NCBI GenBank assembly: GCA_017939795.1 | Contig: JAGBAA010000142.1 | Coordinates: forward strand, 21,338-85,337 | Direction: 5' to 3' | Source: Thermoguttaceae bacterium | GTDB lineage: Bacteria; Planctomycetota; Planctomycetia; Pirellulales; Thermoguttaceae | DNA: 64,000 nt | Part shown: piece after piece, positions 9,476 to 18,215 of the stretch | Layout: every line of letters begins with the position of its first letter | Numbering within the stretch: position 1 is the stretch's first letter | The notes under the pieces: generated by a model | The model's database searches: none | What the model was told of the DNA's origin: nothing | Seen by the model: the letters and a program-made list of their open reading frames with translations, nothing else | Translations under genes and position numbers: made by a program

Positions 9476-10963
9476 ATGAAAATCACCAAATGGACGCTGC
9501 TTTCCGTTCTTTCGGCTGCGGCAATGATCGGCACCATGACGCCCCAGTCGTTTGCCGAAGTCAAACTCACCAAAGCGTTCACCGACAACGCGGTCCTTCA
9601 GCGCGACGTTCCGGTCTGTGTTTGGGGTACTGCTGATGCCGGCGAAAAAGTCACTGTCTCGTTCAGCGGCAATTCTGTCGAAACGACCGCGTGCGATACC
9701 GGCTGCTGGAAAGTTCAGCTTCCCGCCATGCCCGGCACGTTCGAGGGAAAAGACCTCACCGTTAAGGGCGCGACGAATGAGATCGTGCTGAAAAACGTCG
9801 TGGTCGGCGAAGTCTGGATCTGCTCCGGTCAGTCGAACATGGAGCAGCCGCTCAACTCCTGGGGCCAGCCGCGTCTTTCCTGCTCCGAAGAAGAATTCAC
9901 CGGCGACTACAGTTTCATTCGCTTTAACCGCATTCGGCATGAACTGAAAGCCGAAGATTCCCTGAACGTCAATTCCGACGGCTGGCAGATGTGCAAAGAC
10001 AATGTTCAGAAAAACTGCACGGCCTGCGGTTTCCACTTTGCCGTGAAGCTCTCGAAAGAACTGAATGTTCCGATCGGCCTGATCGACTCCAACTGGGGCG
10101 GAAGCAACATCAACAGCTGGATCCCGGATGAAGGCTGGAACAATGTGCCGGAAACGGTCGAACCGGGCAAAAAACTCATCGAGCAGCGCACCGCTGATCT
10201 CGCGGCCGGAAAAGCGTGCGGACGCGGTCACGCCGGCGGCATGTACTACGCAATGCTCTCGCCGTGGAAAAACTGCACCGTGAAGGGGGTCATCTGGTAC
10301 CAGGGCTGCTCCAACGCTGGCGAAGGCGAATTCTACTACTTCAAGCAGAAGGCCATGATCCTCGAATGGCGCAAGATCTGGGGCGATGTCCCGTTCTATT
10401 GGGTCCAGCTCGCCAACTTCCGCGCGAATGAAGCCGATCCGAACAGTGCGGGATGGGGATTCGTGCGTAATGGTCAGACCATGTGCATGGAAGTTCCGAA
10501 GACTGGTCAGGCCGTCGCCATCGACATCGGTGAGGAAAAGGACATCCACCCGCGCAATAAATGGGACGTCGGAAACCGTCTTGCCCGCTGGGCGCTCGCC
10601 AATGACTACGGCAAGGAAGGCATCGTCTTCTGCTCGCCGATGATGGAAAGCGTCACGATCGACGGCGCAAAAGCGGTCGTGAAGTTCAATAATGTGGGCA
10701 GCGGTCTCGTCGTCGCGAAAAACGTCGAGCGCAAAGGGATCGAATGTGTCGAAGGCACGCCTAACTGCTTCGCCGTCGCCGGTGAAGACAAAAACTTCAA
10801 ATGGGCCAAGGCGGAGATCGTCGGTAAAGATACCGTCGTCCTGACCTGCGAAGAAGTGCCGGCTCCGAAGTTCGTGCGCTTCGCCTTCCAGAACAATCCG
10901 AAAGACTTCAACCTCTACTCGAAGGAAGGCCTCCCGGCCACGCCGTTCCACACGGAAAAATAG
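9476..10963 (+). CDS. Secreted sialate O-acetylesterase (SGNH-type)
   Basis: A 495-residue exported esterase of the SIAE/SASA family, expected to remove O-acetyl groups from sialic acids or acetylated plant glycans outside the cytoplasm. A signal peptide of about 27 residues (MKITKWTLLSVLSAAAMIG, ending SFA) is followed by a beta-sandwich segment (VPVCVWGTADAGEKVTVSF) and the catalytic domain. The SGNH block I is GQSNM (around residue 119), the Gly/Asn oxyanion region reads DSNWGGSNINSW, and the catalytic His motif reads DIHPRNKWDVGNRLA. The start has AAGGAGA eight bases upstream. It is a single gene between a promoter-like element and a strong terminator, and it shares that promoter element with the GH5-like enzyme, which suggests joint control of glycan breakdown. 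Substrate is inferred from family only. Confidence 0.9.
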   Translation: MKITKWTLLSVLSAAAMIGTMTPQSFAEVKLTKAFTDNAVLQRDVPVCVWGTADAGEKVTVSFSGNSVETTACDTGCWKVQLPAMPGTFEGKDLTVKGATNEIVLKNVVVGEVWICSGQSNMEQPLNSWGQPRLSCSEEEFTGDYSFIRFNRIRHELKAEDSLNVNSDGWQMCKDNVQKNCTACGFHFAVKLSKELNVPIGLIDSNWGGSNINSWIPDEGWNNVPETVEPGKKLIEQRTADLAAGKACGRGHAGGMYYAMLSPWKNCTVKGVIWYQGCSNAGEGEFYYFKQKAMILEWRKIWGDVPFYWVQLANFRANEADPNSAGWGFVRNGQTMCMEVPKTGQAVAIDIGEEKDIHPRNKWDVGNRLARWALANDYGKEGIVFCSPMMESVTIDGAKAVVKFNNVGSGLVVAKNVERKGIECVEGTPNCFAVAGEDKNFKWAKAEIVGKDTVVLTCEEVPAPKFVRFAFQNNPKDFNLYSKEGLPATPFHTEK

Positions 10964-10984
10964 TTTTTCGTGAAGAGCTGATCC

Positions 10985-11009
10985 GGTCCTCCGTTTTTTT
11001 CGGAGGACC
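10985..11009 (+). terminator. Hairpin terminator after the sialate O-acetylesterase
   Basis: GGTCCTCCG (10985-10993) and CGGAGGACC (11001-11009) flank a loop of seven T, 21 bases past the stop codon, followed by a T-rich tail. Confidence 0.75.
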
Positions 11010-11049
11010 ATCCCTTTTATTCCGACGCAGAATATCCTAAATCCAACTC

Positions 11050-11994
11050 ATGGCGCACTTTAAATCCTTCTTTCGTTCCTACGGACTCTTTTTCTCCATC
11101 ACGCTCGGCTGTTTCTGTCCATTCCTTCACGAATTTTCCGAGCTGTACTTCGCGTACCTGCTTATGCCGATGCTTTTTTTCGTTTTCGTGCGGATCCACG
11201 CGCCGATCCACGCTCTTCACTGGAGCCACGCGCTTCTGCTTCTCTGGAATTTCGGATTTCCGTGTCTCGCCTTTCTTTTCGTCAGGGCACTTGGATCCTC
11301 TACGGAATTCGCCATGGCCGCCTTTCTCTGCGCCGTCACGCCGACGGGGACTGCCGCGCCGGTCGTCATGACGTTTCTGGAAGGCAGGATGGAGTACGTC
11401 GTCCTCGCATTTCTGCTCACGACACTGAGCTTCACCTTCGGCATTCCGTTCCTCTTTCCGTTTTTTTACGGAGTTGAGACGCCGGGACTGTCGATGGTCA
11501 TCCTGCAGAAAGTTTCCGGAGTCGTTCTGCTTCCCATGTTCCTGGCGATCATCTGTCGGCTCGTCTACCCTCAATCGCAGGACTGGGGACGGAAAGCACA
11601 GGATTTTTCATTTCTCCTATGGCAGTGCCTCATCATCCTGATCTGCTCACAGATGTCGCACAGTGTGATGGTCAATCGTGAAGTCCTTTACGCGATTCCT
11701 CCGTCATTTCTCATCGCGCTGTCGATCTGCATTCTGAATTTCACGGCAGGACATTTCCTTGGAGGGAAGCGGTTCGGCCGGGAATGCAGTCAGTCGCTTG
11801 GACAGAAAAACTGCTCGCTCACGATCCTGGTCGCTCTCCTTTACGCAACGCCCACGATCGCCCTTGGTCCGTCGCTCTACATCATGTGCCATAATACCTG
11901 GAACGCCATTCAGATCGCCAGACACGAAAAAAGCAAAAAACGTCTTGAAAAAGAACGCCCAGAAAAAGAACACACCGAAACCATGGGATCCTGA
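11050..11994 (+). CDS. SBF-like (bile acid:sodium symporter superfamily) membrane transporter
   Basis: A 314-residue protein with about nine to ten transmembrane segments. It shows two features of the SBF/BASS superfamily: the Pro/Thr-rich crossover AVTPTGTAAPVVMTFLEG at about residue 95, and the second, more conserved crossover region SLGQKNCSLTILVALLYATP at about residue 255. Members move organic anions such as bile acids, pantoate or pyruvate with sodium; the substrate here is unknown. The C-terminal tail is a charged Lys/Glu stretch. No clear Shine-Dalgarno site precedes the ATG at 11050, and the terminator of the upstream esterase lies 40 bases before it, so it probably has its own weak start signals. 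It converges on the GH123-like gene. Confidence 0.75.
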   Translation: MAHFKSFFRSYGLFFSITLGCFCPFLHEFSELYFAYLLMPMLFFVFVRIHAPIHALHWSHALLLLWNFGFPCLAFLFVRALGSSTEFAMAAFLCAVTPTGTAAPVVMTFLEGRMEYVVLAFLLTTLSFTFGIPFLFPFFYGVETPGLSMVILQKVSGVVLLPMFLAIICRLVYPQSQDWGRKAQDFSFLLWQCLIILICSQMSHSVMVNREVLYAIPPSFLIALSICILNFTAGHFLGGKRFGRECSQSLGQKNCSLTILVALLYATPTIALGPSLYIMCHNTWNAIQIARHEKSKKRLEKERPEKEHTETMGS

Positions 11995-12011
11995 ACGCAG
12001 AAACAGAAAAA

Positions 12012-12039
12012 GCGGCCCGGATCGCATGAACTGAGCCGC
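12012..12039 (-). terminator. Terminator of the GH123-like gene
   Basis: On the minus strand GCGGCTC and GGGCCGC form a 7-bp stem with one G-U pair, followed by TTTTTCTG. It lies 27 bases beyond the stop codon at 12066 and may also serve the convergent SBF gene. Confidence 0.65.
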
Positions 12040-12065
12040 CTGGATGAAGAATGCGGAAACGTCCG

Positions 12066-15000
12066 CTATTTCAAGAGTGCCTCGATCGCTTCTGCGATCT
12101 TCTCCCGCCGTTCGTAGATCGGAGCGGGATCGGTACTGAATTGCGTCATGCTCGACGTGATCGACTCCGGAACCTTCAGGAGTGCTTCGTATTCCGCGCG
12201 CTTAGCGGACGAAAGATCTTTCGCGGACGCCAGTTTTTCACGCAGAAGGTAAAGCATCTCGTAGTCCTCAAGCCCCTCGCGGAGCATCTCGAAACGGATA
12301 CTCGCGACAGGCTGCCCGAAATTGGGAACTTCCGGAGCTTTGACCGGTGTCGCGCAGGCCAGCGGCGGATAGTAAAGTCTGCCGTCGCCGTTTCCCCAGA
12401 ATCGTTTCGTACCGGCCGGCGTATCGTATCCGCTGACGTAGCTCATCGGATCGCGGTACGGGTCCTGCGCATCCTCGGGATACGCAGCATCGGACGTCCA
12501 GTAATTGGTCGCCCAGATAAGCGTCCCGACGACGTCATTCTGCCAGGTCTGCCAGAGCCACGTACGCATTTCCACCGCGCTGTGGTCGATAAATTCCGTG
12601 CAGTACGGTTCCCGCGGCCAGCAGCATACGTACCACCAGAACCGCTCGCCTTTCGCTTTGCAGTGCGCGGCCGTTTTCGGATCGAAATTCGGAGTCACCG
12701 GGCACCAGATGTCCACTTTTCCGAGCAGTTCTCCCGCAATGACGCTTTCCGACGGTTCCTCCGTCAGCATCGTCTGGATCTCCGGCGCATACTTCTTGAT
12801 GCGGTTCATGCCGTTTCGGACGAATTCGTAGTCCTTCACATCCGGTTCGTCAAACCAGTAAACGTACGCTTTTTTGATCCATCCTTTTTCTTTTAAATGT
12901 GCTTCGATCTGGCGGACACACGACGCAAACATCGCCTGGTATTCGACCGTATTTTCGCCAAATCCCATCAGACTCGGCTCCGTTCGGGAGTGGAACGTGC
13001 CTCCCCCCATTCCCGGAATGCTGAGACGGAAATTCGTGAATCCGTACTCGCCCATCGCGCGGTCCATCGCTTCATCGAAACGAGTGAAGTCAATGACACA
13101 GCGGGAGTTTTCCGGTTTCTCCTGATCCACGATCCACTCGTACCGGATCCCGTCCATCGTCTCCGGATGGTACGGCGAGATGCGGTACTGTCCGAGGAAT
13201 TTGAGGTAGATCTGGTCAAGTTTCCGCCGATCTTCCTCCGTACGCGCTCCATGGTACCGGTACGTCGTGCCGGGAGAGTATCCATAGGCCGTCTCCGAAT
13301 GATTCACGCGCGGAATATCGAAATTCCAGACGCGAAGCCGAAGCGGAACGATGACCTTTTCCACGTTTCCGGCAGCTCCCGCTTTTTTGAGCGTAAGCGT
13401 CACGTCTGACGCATACTCACCAGCGGCCGTTCCTTCCGGCACGTAAACCGTGAGCCAAAGCGGTGCGTTTTCGCCTGCTTTCAGCGTTTTGGGAAAGACG
13501 AGCGGCGGAAGCGCGTCCGGGTAAAATTCACGCACACCGGTCCGGTCTGTCGGGTTTTCGACAAAGTGGAAGAACACGTCGCGGGCCGTCACCTTTTCCG
13601 GCGCAATTTTCTGTCCAGCCGTATTTTTCAGCGGAGAGAAGGAAACGCTTTCAAGCGTCAGCTCCTCTTTCGGATTCAGGACCAGCTGGCATGATTCCCA
13701 GTCATTCCGAGCCGCGGAGATCTGGAGACCGACTGTCTCTTTTTCCTTCGGGACTGCGCGTTTCCGGCTCACTTTCCATGTCGCGGGGCACCACCAGAGA
13801 TCCGCGCTTTCCGAGACTCCGGCAAACGATTTTCCAAAATCCTCACGGTAAATATCCGCCACATAGTACCGGCATCGGACCTGCGCGGCTCTCGCGTTTC
13901 CAGCAGGATCTTTCCACGTCAGTTCCTTCTCGAAAATTCGGTCTCCCGAAACGTTTTTGGGAAGATCTTCCACACGAGGCAAAACGCCGCGGAAATCTTC
14001 ATCGCCGCGAACGAGTTCCCAGAAGCAGGTCGCGCCGCGCAAACCAGCTTTTTCCGTACCGATCGGCGTGTTTTCGACAGTTCCGGAAGTTCCCGCAGCA
14101 TCGGCAGCGTCCGTTTTCGGCGGGAGAAGCGGTGCGTTGAAACGAAATCCGTAGAGCTGGCAGTTCGTGTTTTCCATGCCGGTGAAACGGACCCAAACCG
14201 TCCTCGTGCCGCTGAATTCGGAGGGAAGCTCAAGCTCTTTCGTGCCGAGACCTTCGAGGAAACCGAGTTCCGTCCATTCCAGACCGTCTTTTGAAGCAAA
14301 CGCCTTCAGGCCGCCGTCCGTATGGTAGCCGACAGTGAAGGAAAGTTTCGGGGCGAAAAATCGCGGTTCCGGGCAATTCGGCAAGTTGAGCTTAAGGGCC
14401 GTCAAGTCGAAACGGTAGACGACGGAGCCGTTCGTTCCGATGGTCCAGCGCGAGGTGTTGAACCAGGTCGTGCTTTCGACGAAGGAGCGGCTGAAATTTC
14501 CCTGCGAGCCGCCCAACGCCGATTGAAACTGGTACTCCGGGCCGTTTTCGTCCAGAATGACCGTTTCGTCCGCGCCAAGTCCCGTCGCGGCGTAGGTCGG
14601 CGTGAGGTAGAGAAGCTCGACTTCCGCGAATTGAAGCGTTCCGCTGATCATCCACTGACCAAGACGGATCGACGTTTTTTCGGTCTGATTCGGCACGGAC
14701 GCGATCAGGGAGTGCGTCTCCCATTTTGCCGTGAGCGGAATGTCGAAATTGGCGAAACGCAAACCGGTCATTCCGCCGCCGGTACCTGCCGTCCGCCGCG
14801 CCTTGAAGCGGAGCATGACGGTGCGACCGGGCAGAACAGGAACGTTGGAAAGTTCCCAGACGTTTGACATTTTTCCATTTCCGGTGATCTCCAGAACGGC
14901 CCCGGAAACGCCGTCGGCACCGTCTTTCAGAAGCCGGCCTTCTCCAGAGTCCAGTTTCCACGCCGCGTCGGCCAAATCAAACCGGATGGCATCCGCGTTC

Positions 15001-15083
15001 TGTGCGAAAGTCGGCGCGGGAATCAAAAATACAGCCGTCCAAAGCAGGATCAGCACATAAAAAGGCATGAAATTTCTCTTCAT
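12066..15083 (-). CDS. Secreted glycoside hydrolase, GH123-like catalytic domain (formerly DUF4091)
   Basis: A 1005-residue exported protein. A signal peptide (MKRNFMPFYVLILLWTAVFL, ending TFA) leads into one or two N-terminal beta-sandwich modules (roughly residues 35-330) that look like carbohydrate-binding or discoidin-type folds. The C-terminal half resembles the GH123 barrel: YWFDEPDVKDYEFVRNG carries the adjacent Asp-Glu pair used in substrate-assisted catalysis on N-acetylhexosamines in this family, and RFWWYVCCWPREP is typical of the domain. Likely role: release of N-acetylgalactosamine or a related sugar from host glycans. The start at 15083 was chosen for the signal peptide; a 45-residue longer frame has none. 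It follows the GH5-like gene on the same strand, but a strong terminator separates them. Confidence 0.75.
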   Translation of the reverse strand: MKRNFMPFYVLILLWTAVFLIPAPTFAQNADAIRFDLADAAWKLDSGEGRLLKDGADGVSGAVLEITGNGKMSNVWELSNVPVLPGRTVMLRFKARRTAGTGGGMTGLRFANFDIPLTAKWETHSLIASVPNQTEKTSIRLGQWMISGTLQFAEVELLYLTPTYAATGLGADETVILDENGPEYQFQSALGGSQGNFSRSFVESTTWFNTSRWTIGTNGSVVYRFDLTALKLNLPNCPEPRFFAPKLSFTVGYHTDGGLKAFASKDGLEWTELGFLEGLGTKELELPSEFSGTRTVWVRFTGMENTNCQLYGFRFNAPLLPPKTDAADAAGTSGTVENTPIGTEKAGLRGATCFWELVRGDEDFRGVLPRVEDLPKNVSGDRIFEKELTWKDPAGNARAAQVRCRYYVADIYREDFGKSFAGVSESADLWWCPATWKVSRKRAVPKEKETVGLQISAARNDWESCQLVLNPKEELTLESVSFSPLKNTAGQKIAPEKVTARDVFFHFVENPTDRTGVREFYPDALPPLVFPKTLKAGENAPLWLTVYVPEGTAAGEYASDVTLTLKKAGAAGNVEKVIVPLRLRVWNFDIPRVNHSETAYGYSPGTTYRYHGARTEEDRRKLDQIYLKFLGQYRISPYHPETMDGIRYEWIVDQEKPENSRCVIDFTRFDEAMDRAMGEYGFTNFRLSIPGMGGGTFHSRTEPSLMGFGENTVEYQAMFASCVRQIEAHLKEKGWIKKAYVYWFDEPDVKDYEFVRNGMNRIKKYAPEIQTMLTEEPSESVIAGELLGKVDIWCPVTPNFDPKTAAHCKAKGERFWWYVCCWPREPYCTEFIDHSAVEMRTWLWQTWQNDVVGTLIWATNYWTSDAAYPEDAQDPYRDPMSYVSGYDTPAGTKRFWGNGDGRLYYPPLACATPVKAPEVPNFGQPVASIRFEMLREGLEDYEMLYLLREKLASAKDLSSAKRAEYEALLKVPESITSSMTQFSTDPAPIYERREKIAEAIEALLK

Positions 15084-15166
15084 TGGGAGGGTCCTTAAAA
15101 AAATGGGCTTTCTAAAAAAGGATCTGAGGCAGGGGAAATTTACCGTTAAGCAAGAACGGCAGAAAA

Positions 15167-15195
15167 AGTGCGTCCCGCCGTTAAGGAGACGCACT
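15167..15195 (-). terminator. Rho-independent terminator of the GH5-like gene
   Basis: AGTGCGTC and GACGCACT form an 8-bp stem with a 13-base loop. On the minus strand the stem is followed by TTTTTCTG, 29 bases past the stop at 15224. It lies between the two glycosidase genes, so the downstream one needs its own promoter or read-through. Confidence 0.8.
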
Positions 15196-15223
15196 CTGTT
15201 TTCTTCATCCAGATCCATCCGGT

Positions 15224-17923
15224 CTACTCAAAAACCACCTCATACCAGAGCGTCTTGAATTCTCTGGAGATCTCAAACTGAACACGGTCTTCACTGACGC
15301 GCTTTGCGGTGAATTCCCCCGTCGGCTTGGCGTTTCCGTCGAGCGGACGGATCTTCACCGTAACGCCTTGGGGAGCGGGAAGCGTGATCGTCGCCGGGAT
15401 CCCCTCGCACATCAGCGGCGCGTGACCGCGTTTCTGGCAGAACGTGATCTGCTTGTTGATCAGGTTCGGGTACTCTTCCACCGGTGTGTCCTTCACTTCG
15501 ACCGGATCGTAAAGCCCCAGAACACACTCCGAGTTCTTCTGAAGCCCCGTCGCGGCCAGAAGCCAGTGATTTTCCTTCGTCTGCGTGAAACTGACGGTCG
15601 CCCAGTCAAGGAGCGTTTTACCGAATTCGATCTTCATTCCGTCACGGTACTTCATCGTCCGTCCCTGAATGAAGCCGGTGAATACTTTGGTTTTCGGCGA
15701 GTCCACCTGGTAGAATCCGCGATCTTTAATTTCGCCGTTCCAGCGCAGTTCGCCGGTATTCGAGACGGTTTTGGACGGAATTTCGCGTTCCTCATCGCGC
15801 ACGAATGGAGCGGTGCCCTGAGTCGCGGATTCCGGAATGTCGAGATCCGTCAGACGCACCCCAACGCTGGTCAGGACCGGATTTTCATGGCAGAAACCGA
15901 TCGGCGCAAGCGAGCGTGCGTAACCGGAAGCAGCTTTTCCGTAGATCTCGCGTTCCTCCGCGTCGGTCACGGCGTAGACGACTTTTTTCGCGTTCGGGTC
16001 CGCGTTCGCGTCTTTCACGTCGCCGCGCACGAACATGTTGAAGCACGCCGGCATGTGCACCAGCTGGACGGAGTTCCCTTTGATGTCGAAAAAGCTCGGC
16101 GTTTCTTCTGTGCTGAAATCCTTCGAGTGCGACCACGCGAAAACGAAGATCCCGCTCCAATTCTGAAAACCGGCCATGGAGGAGAGCATCGGGAAGCCTT
16201 CCGCGCCGTAAAGGTTCGGGTACGGGTGATTGTACTCCGAGACCGTGAAGGGTTTGCCGAGCACGCGGTTATTCGCCAGATGCGTGATGGTGGACGGGCC
16301 GTTCCCCAAGACGTTCGCGACGGAAGTGTTTCCGAGCTTCCAGTTCCCGCTGTCCCACGGCCGACCGGGGAAGGAAGGGTGGTTCCAGTAGGAGTGGATG
16401 TCGCAGTAGTCCAGCTTCGCCTGTGCGTAGTGCGCGCCGTAATTGAGCTGCGTTCCGGAGACCGGGGCTTTCGCGCCGAGGTCTTTCTTGATGAAATCGT
16501 ACATTTCGAGCCAATACTTCGTTTCCAGATCGATCAGGAAAGAGACGAAATCAGCTTTCGCTTCCGGAGTGGTTTTCGCGACGTCCCCCTGACGGCGAAT
16601 GAGCTGAATGGTGCCGTCTTCGAGCGATTCCTCTTTCGCCAGTCCCAGATCCCCACCGCCCTGGAAAGAAACGTCGTCGAATTCGTAGAGACCGGGCACG
16701 AAACCGCTGAAGCCGAAGCGGGCTTTTTCGTCGCTGCGGGTCGGGATGAACGAGAACACGTACTCTTTCCATTCCTTTCCGACTTCGCAGGAAACGTGAA
16801 GTCCAAGTCCTTCCCATTCCGCATGATTCTGTGAGCAGTTGAGGCGGAGTTTCGGCGCATTTTTCACGTCGGTACGGACGCGGAATTTGACCGTGTACGG
16901 CACGCCTTCCTGAATGGCGAAATCGCGGAAGTAGAACTGGGGATTCCACGAGACGCTTCCCAATTCCTCGACATTCAGGCGCATCACTCCGTTTTCGGCC
17001 CAAAGTCCCGCTTTGGCGGTTCCATTTTCCAGCGTCCATTGCGAGGCGGCGAATTCTTCCGGCCGGTCAAAACCAGGGTCCGGCACGATGTTTTTCTCAA
17101 GCGGAAACGTCCGGCTCTTCCACGAGTCACGCAGTGCGTTCGTCGAAGCGTATTTCTTCTGAAGCCATTCGTTCCAGAGTTTCCGGAAGTAAACGGAATA
17201 CGCCGGCGTCAGCTCATCCAGCTCGCTCCAGAACCAGGAGGCGACGACGCTGTTCTCATTATTGATCTCGATCATCGCGACGCACGGATCTTCGCAGTAG
17301 CTCATTTTCGTGTACGGATTCACGTGCGTGAGCAGGTCACGCGCGTACTTTTTCTGGTACTCGATCATCCGCGGCTCGAAATTGTCCAGCCCTTTATCGT
17401 AGTGGCGGTCAATGCCGGACGGCTCAAACGTTTCGTTCCATTTGGAGAGAAAGCGCGAGACGTGGAGGTTAATGTTGACGTAGATCCCGTTGAGCTTCAG
17501 CTGGTAGATGAGCCAGTCCAGTTTGTCGAGCTGTTCCGGGTCAATGGCCGAGACATCCGGGTAGTTTTTGCCCCAGATGTCCCGATTGTCCATATGGTGG
17601 AGCCGGACGCCGTTGATCCCGAACGAGGCCATTCGTTTCGCGTAGCGGACCGCGTCGTCTTTTTCCGGGAAGTTCATCGAGAAGCACGTGTTCACGCCCC
17701 AGAAACGGATCTCTTTTCCATTCCCTTCCGTGATGAACCGGTCGCCGTCCACAACGACCTGACCGTCCGCACCCGCTTCTTTCTGTGAGGCGGGATTGAT
17801 CCAGACGTCCGCGATATTTTCCCCCATCGTGAAGAAGGGGAAAAGTCCCAGTTTTTCTTCTTCAGTACCCTGCGAGACGGCAGGAATGAAAAGAAAGGCG
17901 AGCAATAAAATCAGTTTTTTCAT
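15224..17923 (-). CDS. Secreted GH5-like (cellulase-fold) glycosidase with internal carbohydrate-binding module
   Basis: An 899-residue exported enzyme. Signal peptide at residues 1-18 (MKKLILLLAFLFIPAVSQG). The first barrel half includes EIRFWGVNTCFSMNF and GINGVRLHHMDN, and the putative acid/base Glu lies in MIEINNENSVVAS (around residue 228). Residues about 285-430 form a CBM4/9-like beta-sandwich inserted in the middle, starting near IVPDPGFDRPEEFAAS. The barrel then resumes, with the putative nucleophile in VSEYNHPYPN. The remaining C-terminal part is beta-rich. This is a retaining clan-A glycosidase by fold; substrate is unknown. The start is supported by AGAGG eight bases upstream. The promoter element at 18011-18039 is shared with the sialate O-acetylesterase. 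Confidence 0.75.
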   Translation of the reverse strand: MKKLILLLAFLFIPAVSQGTEEEKLGLFPFFTMGENIADVWINPASQKEAGADGQVVVDGDRFITEGNGKEIRFWGVNTCFSMNFPEKDDAVRYAKRMASFGINGVRLHHMDNRDIWGKNYPDVSAIDPEQLDKLDWLIYQLKLNGIYVNINLHVSRFLSKWNETFEPSGIDRHYDKGLDNFEPRMIEYQKKYARDLLTHVNPYTKMSYCEDPCVAMIEINNENSVVASWFWSELDELTPAYSVYFRKLWNEWLQKKYASTNALRDSWKSRTFPLEKNIVPDPGFDRPEEFAASQWTLENGTAKAGLWAENGVMRLNVEELGSVSWNPQFYFRDFAIQEGVPYTVKFRVRTDVKNAPKLRLNCSQNHAEWEGLGLHVSCEVGKEWKEYVFSFIPTRSDEKARFGFSGFVPGLYEFDDVSFQGGGDLGLAKEESLEDGTIQLIRRQGDVAKTTPEAKADFVSFLIDLETKYWLEMYDFIKKDLGAKAPVSGTQLNYGAHYAQAKLDYCDIHSYWNHPSFPGRPWDSGNWKLGNTSVANVLGNGPSTITHLANNRVLGKPFTVSEYNHPYPNLYGAEGFPMLSSMAGFQNWSGIFVFAWSHSKDFSTEETPSFFDIKGNSVQLVHMPACFNMFVRGDVKDANADPNAKKVVYAVTDAEEREIYGKAASGYARSLAPIGFCHENPVLTSVGVRLTDLDIPESATQGTAPFVRDEEREIPSKTVSNTGELRWNGEIKDRGFYQVDSPKTKVFTGFIQGRTMKYRDGMKIEFGKTLLDWATVSFTQTKENHWLLAATGLQKNSECVLGLYDPVEVKDTPVEEYPNLINKQITFCQKRGHAPLMCEGIPATITLPAPQGVTVKIRPLDGNAKPTGEFTAKRVSEDRVQFEISREFKTLWYEVVFE

Positions 17924-18010
17924 GAGGGAACCTCTTCTCTGCCAGTTCCGGCAGCAAAAAATCAGAATTTGGCGGGCAGGCCGACGGGGCCTGACGATAC
18001 TTTTCTTTTA

Positions 18011-18039
18011 AATTTAGCAGACTGTCGAGAAAAGTAAAG
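18011..18039 (-). promoter_or_regulatory. Promoter-like element upstream of the GH5-like gene
   Basis: Read on the minus strand: CTTTACTTTTCT, eight variable bases, TGCTAAATT, the same layout as at 9382-9410. It ends 88 bases before the GH5-like start codon. Confidence 0.6.
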
Positions 18040-18215
18040 GGTCTCGCCCATAAAAAAAGCAAATTTTGACGAAATTTTCAAAAAGACGCAAACCGCGGCT
18101 GGATCTCCCCTGCAGAAACTTCAGAAAAGCCACTGAAATACTCTGCTGGGGAGGAACGCAACGGACTCAAATTTCATGCGGAATCGTTCCGCTCTGAAAC
18201 AGAACGGCCAAACCG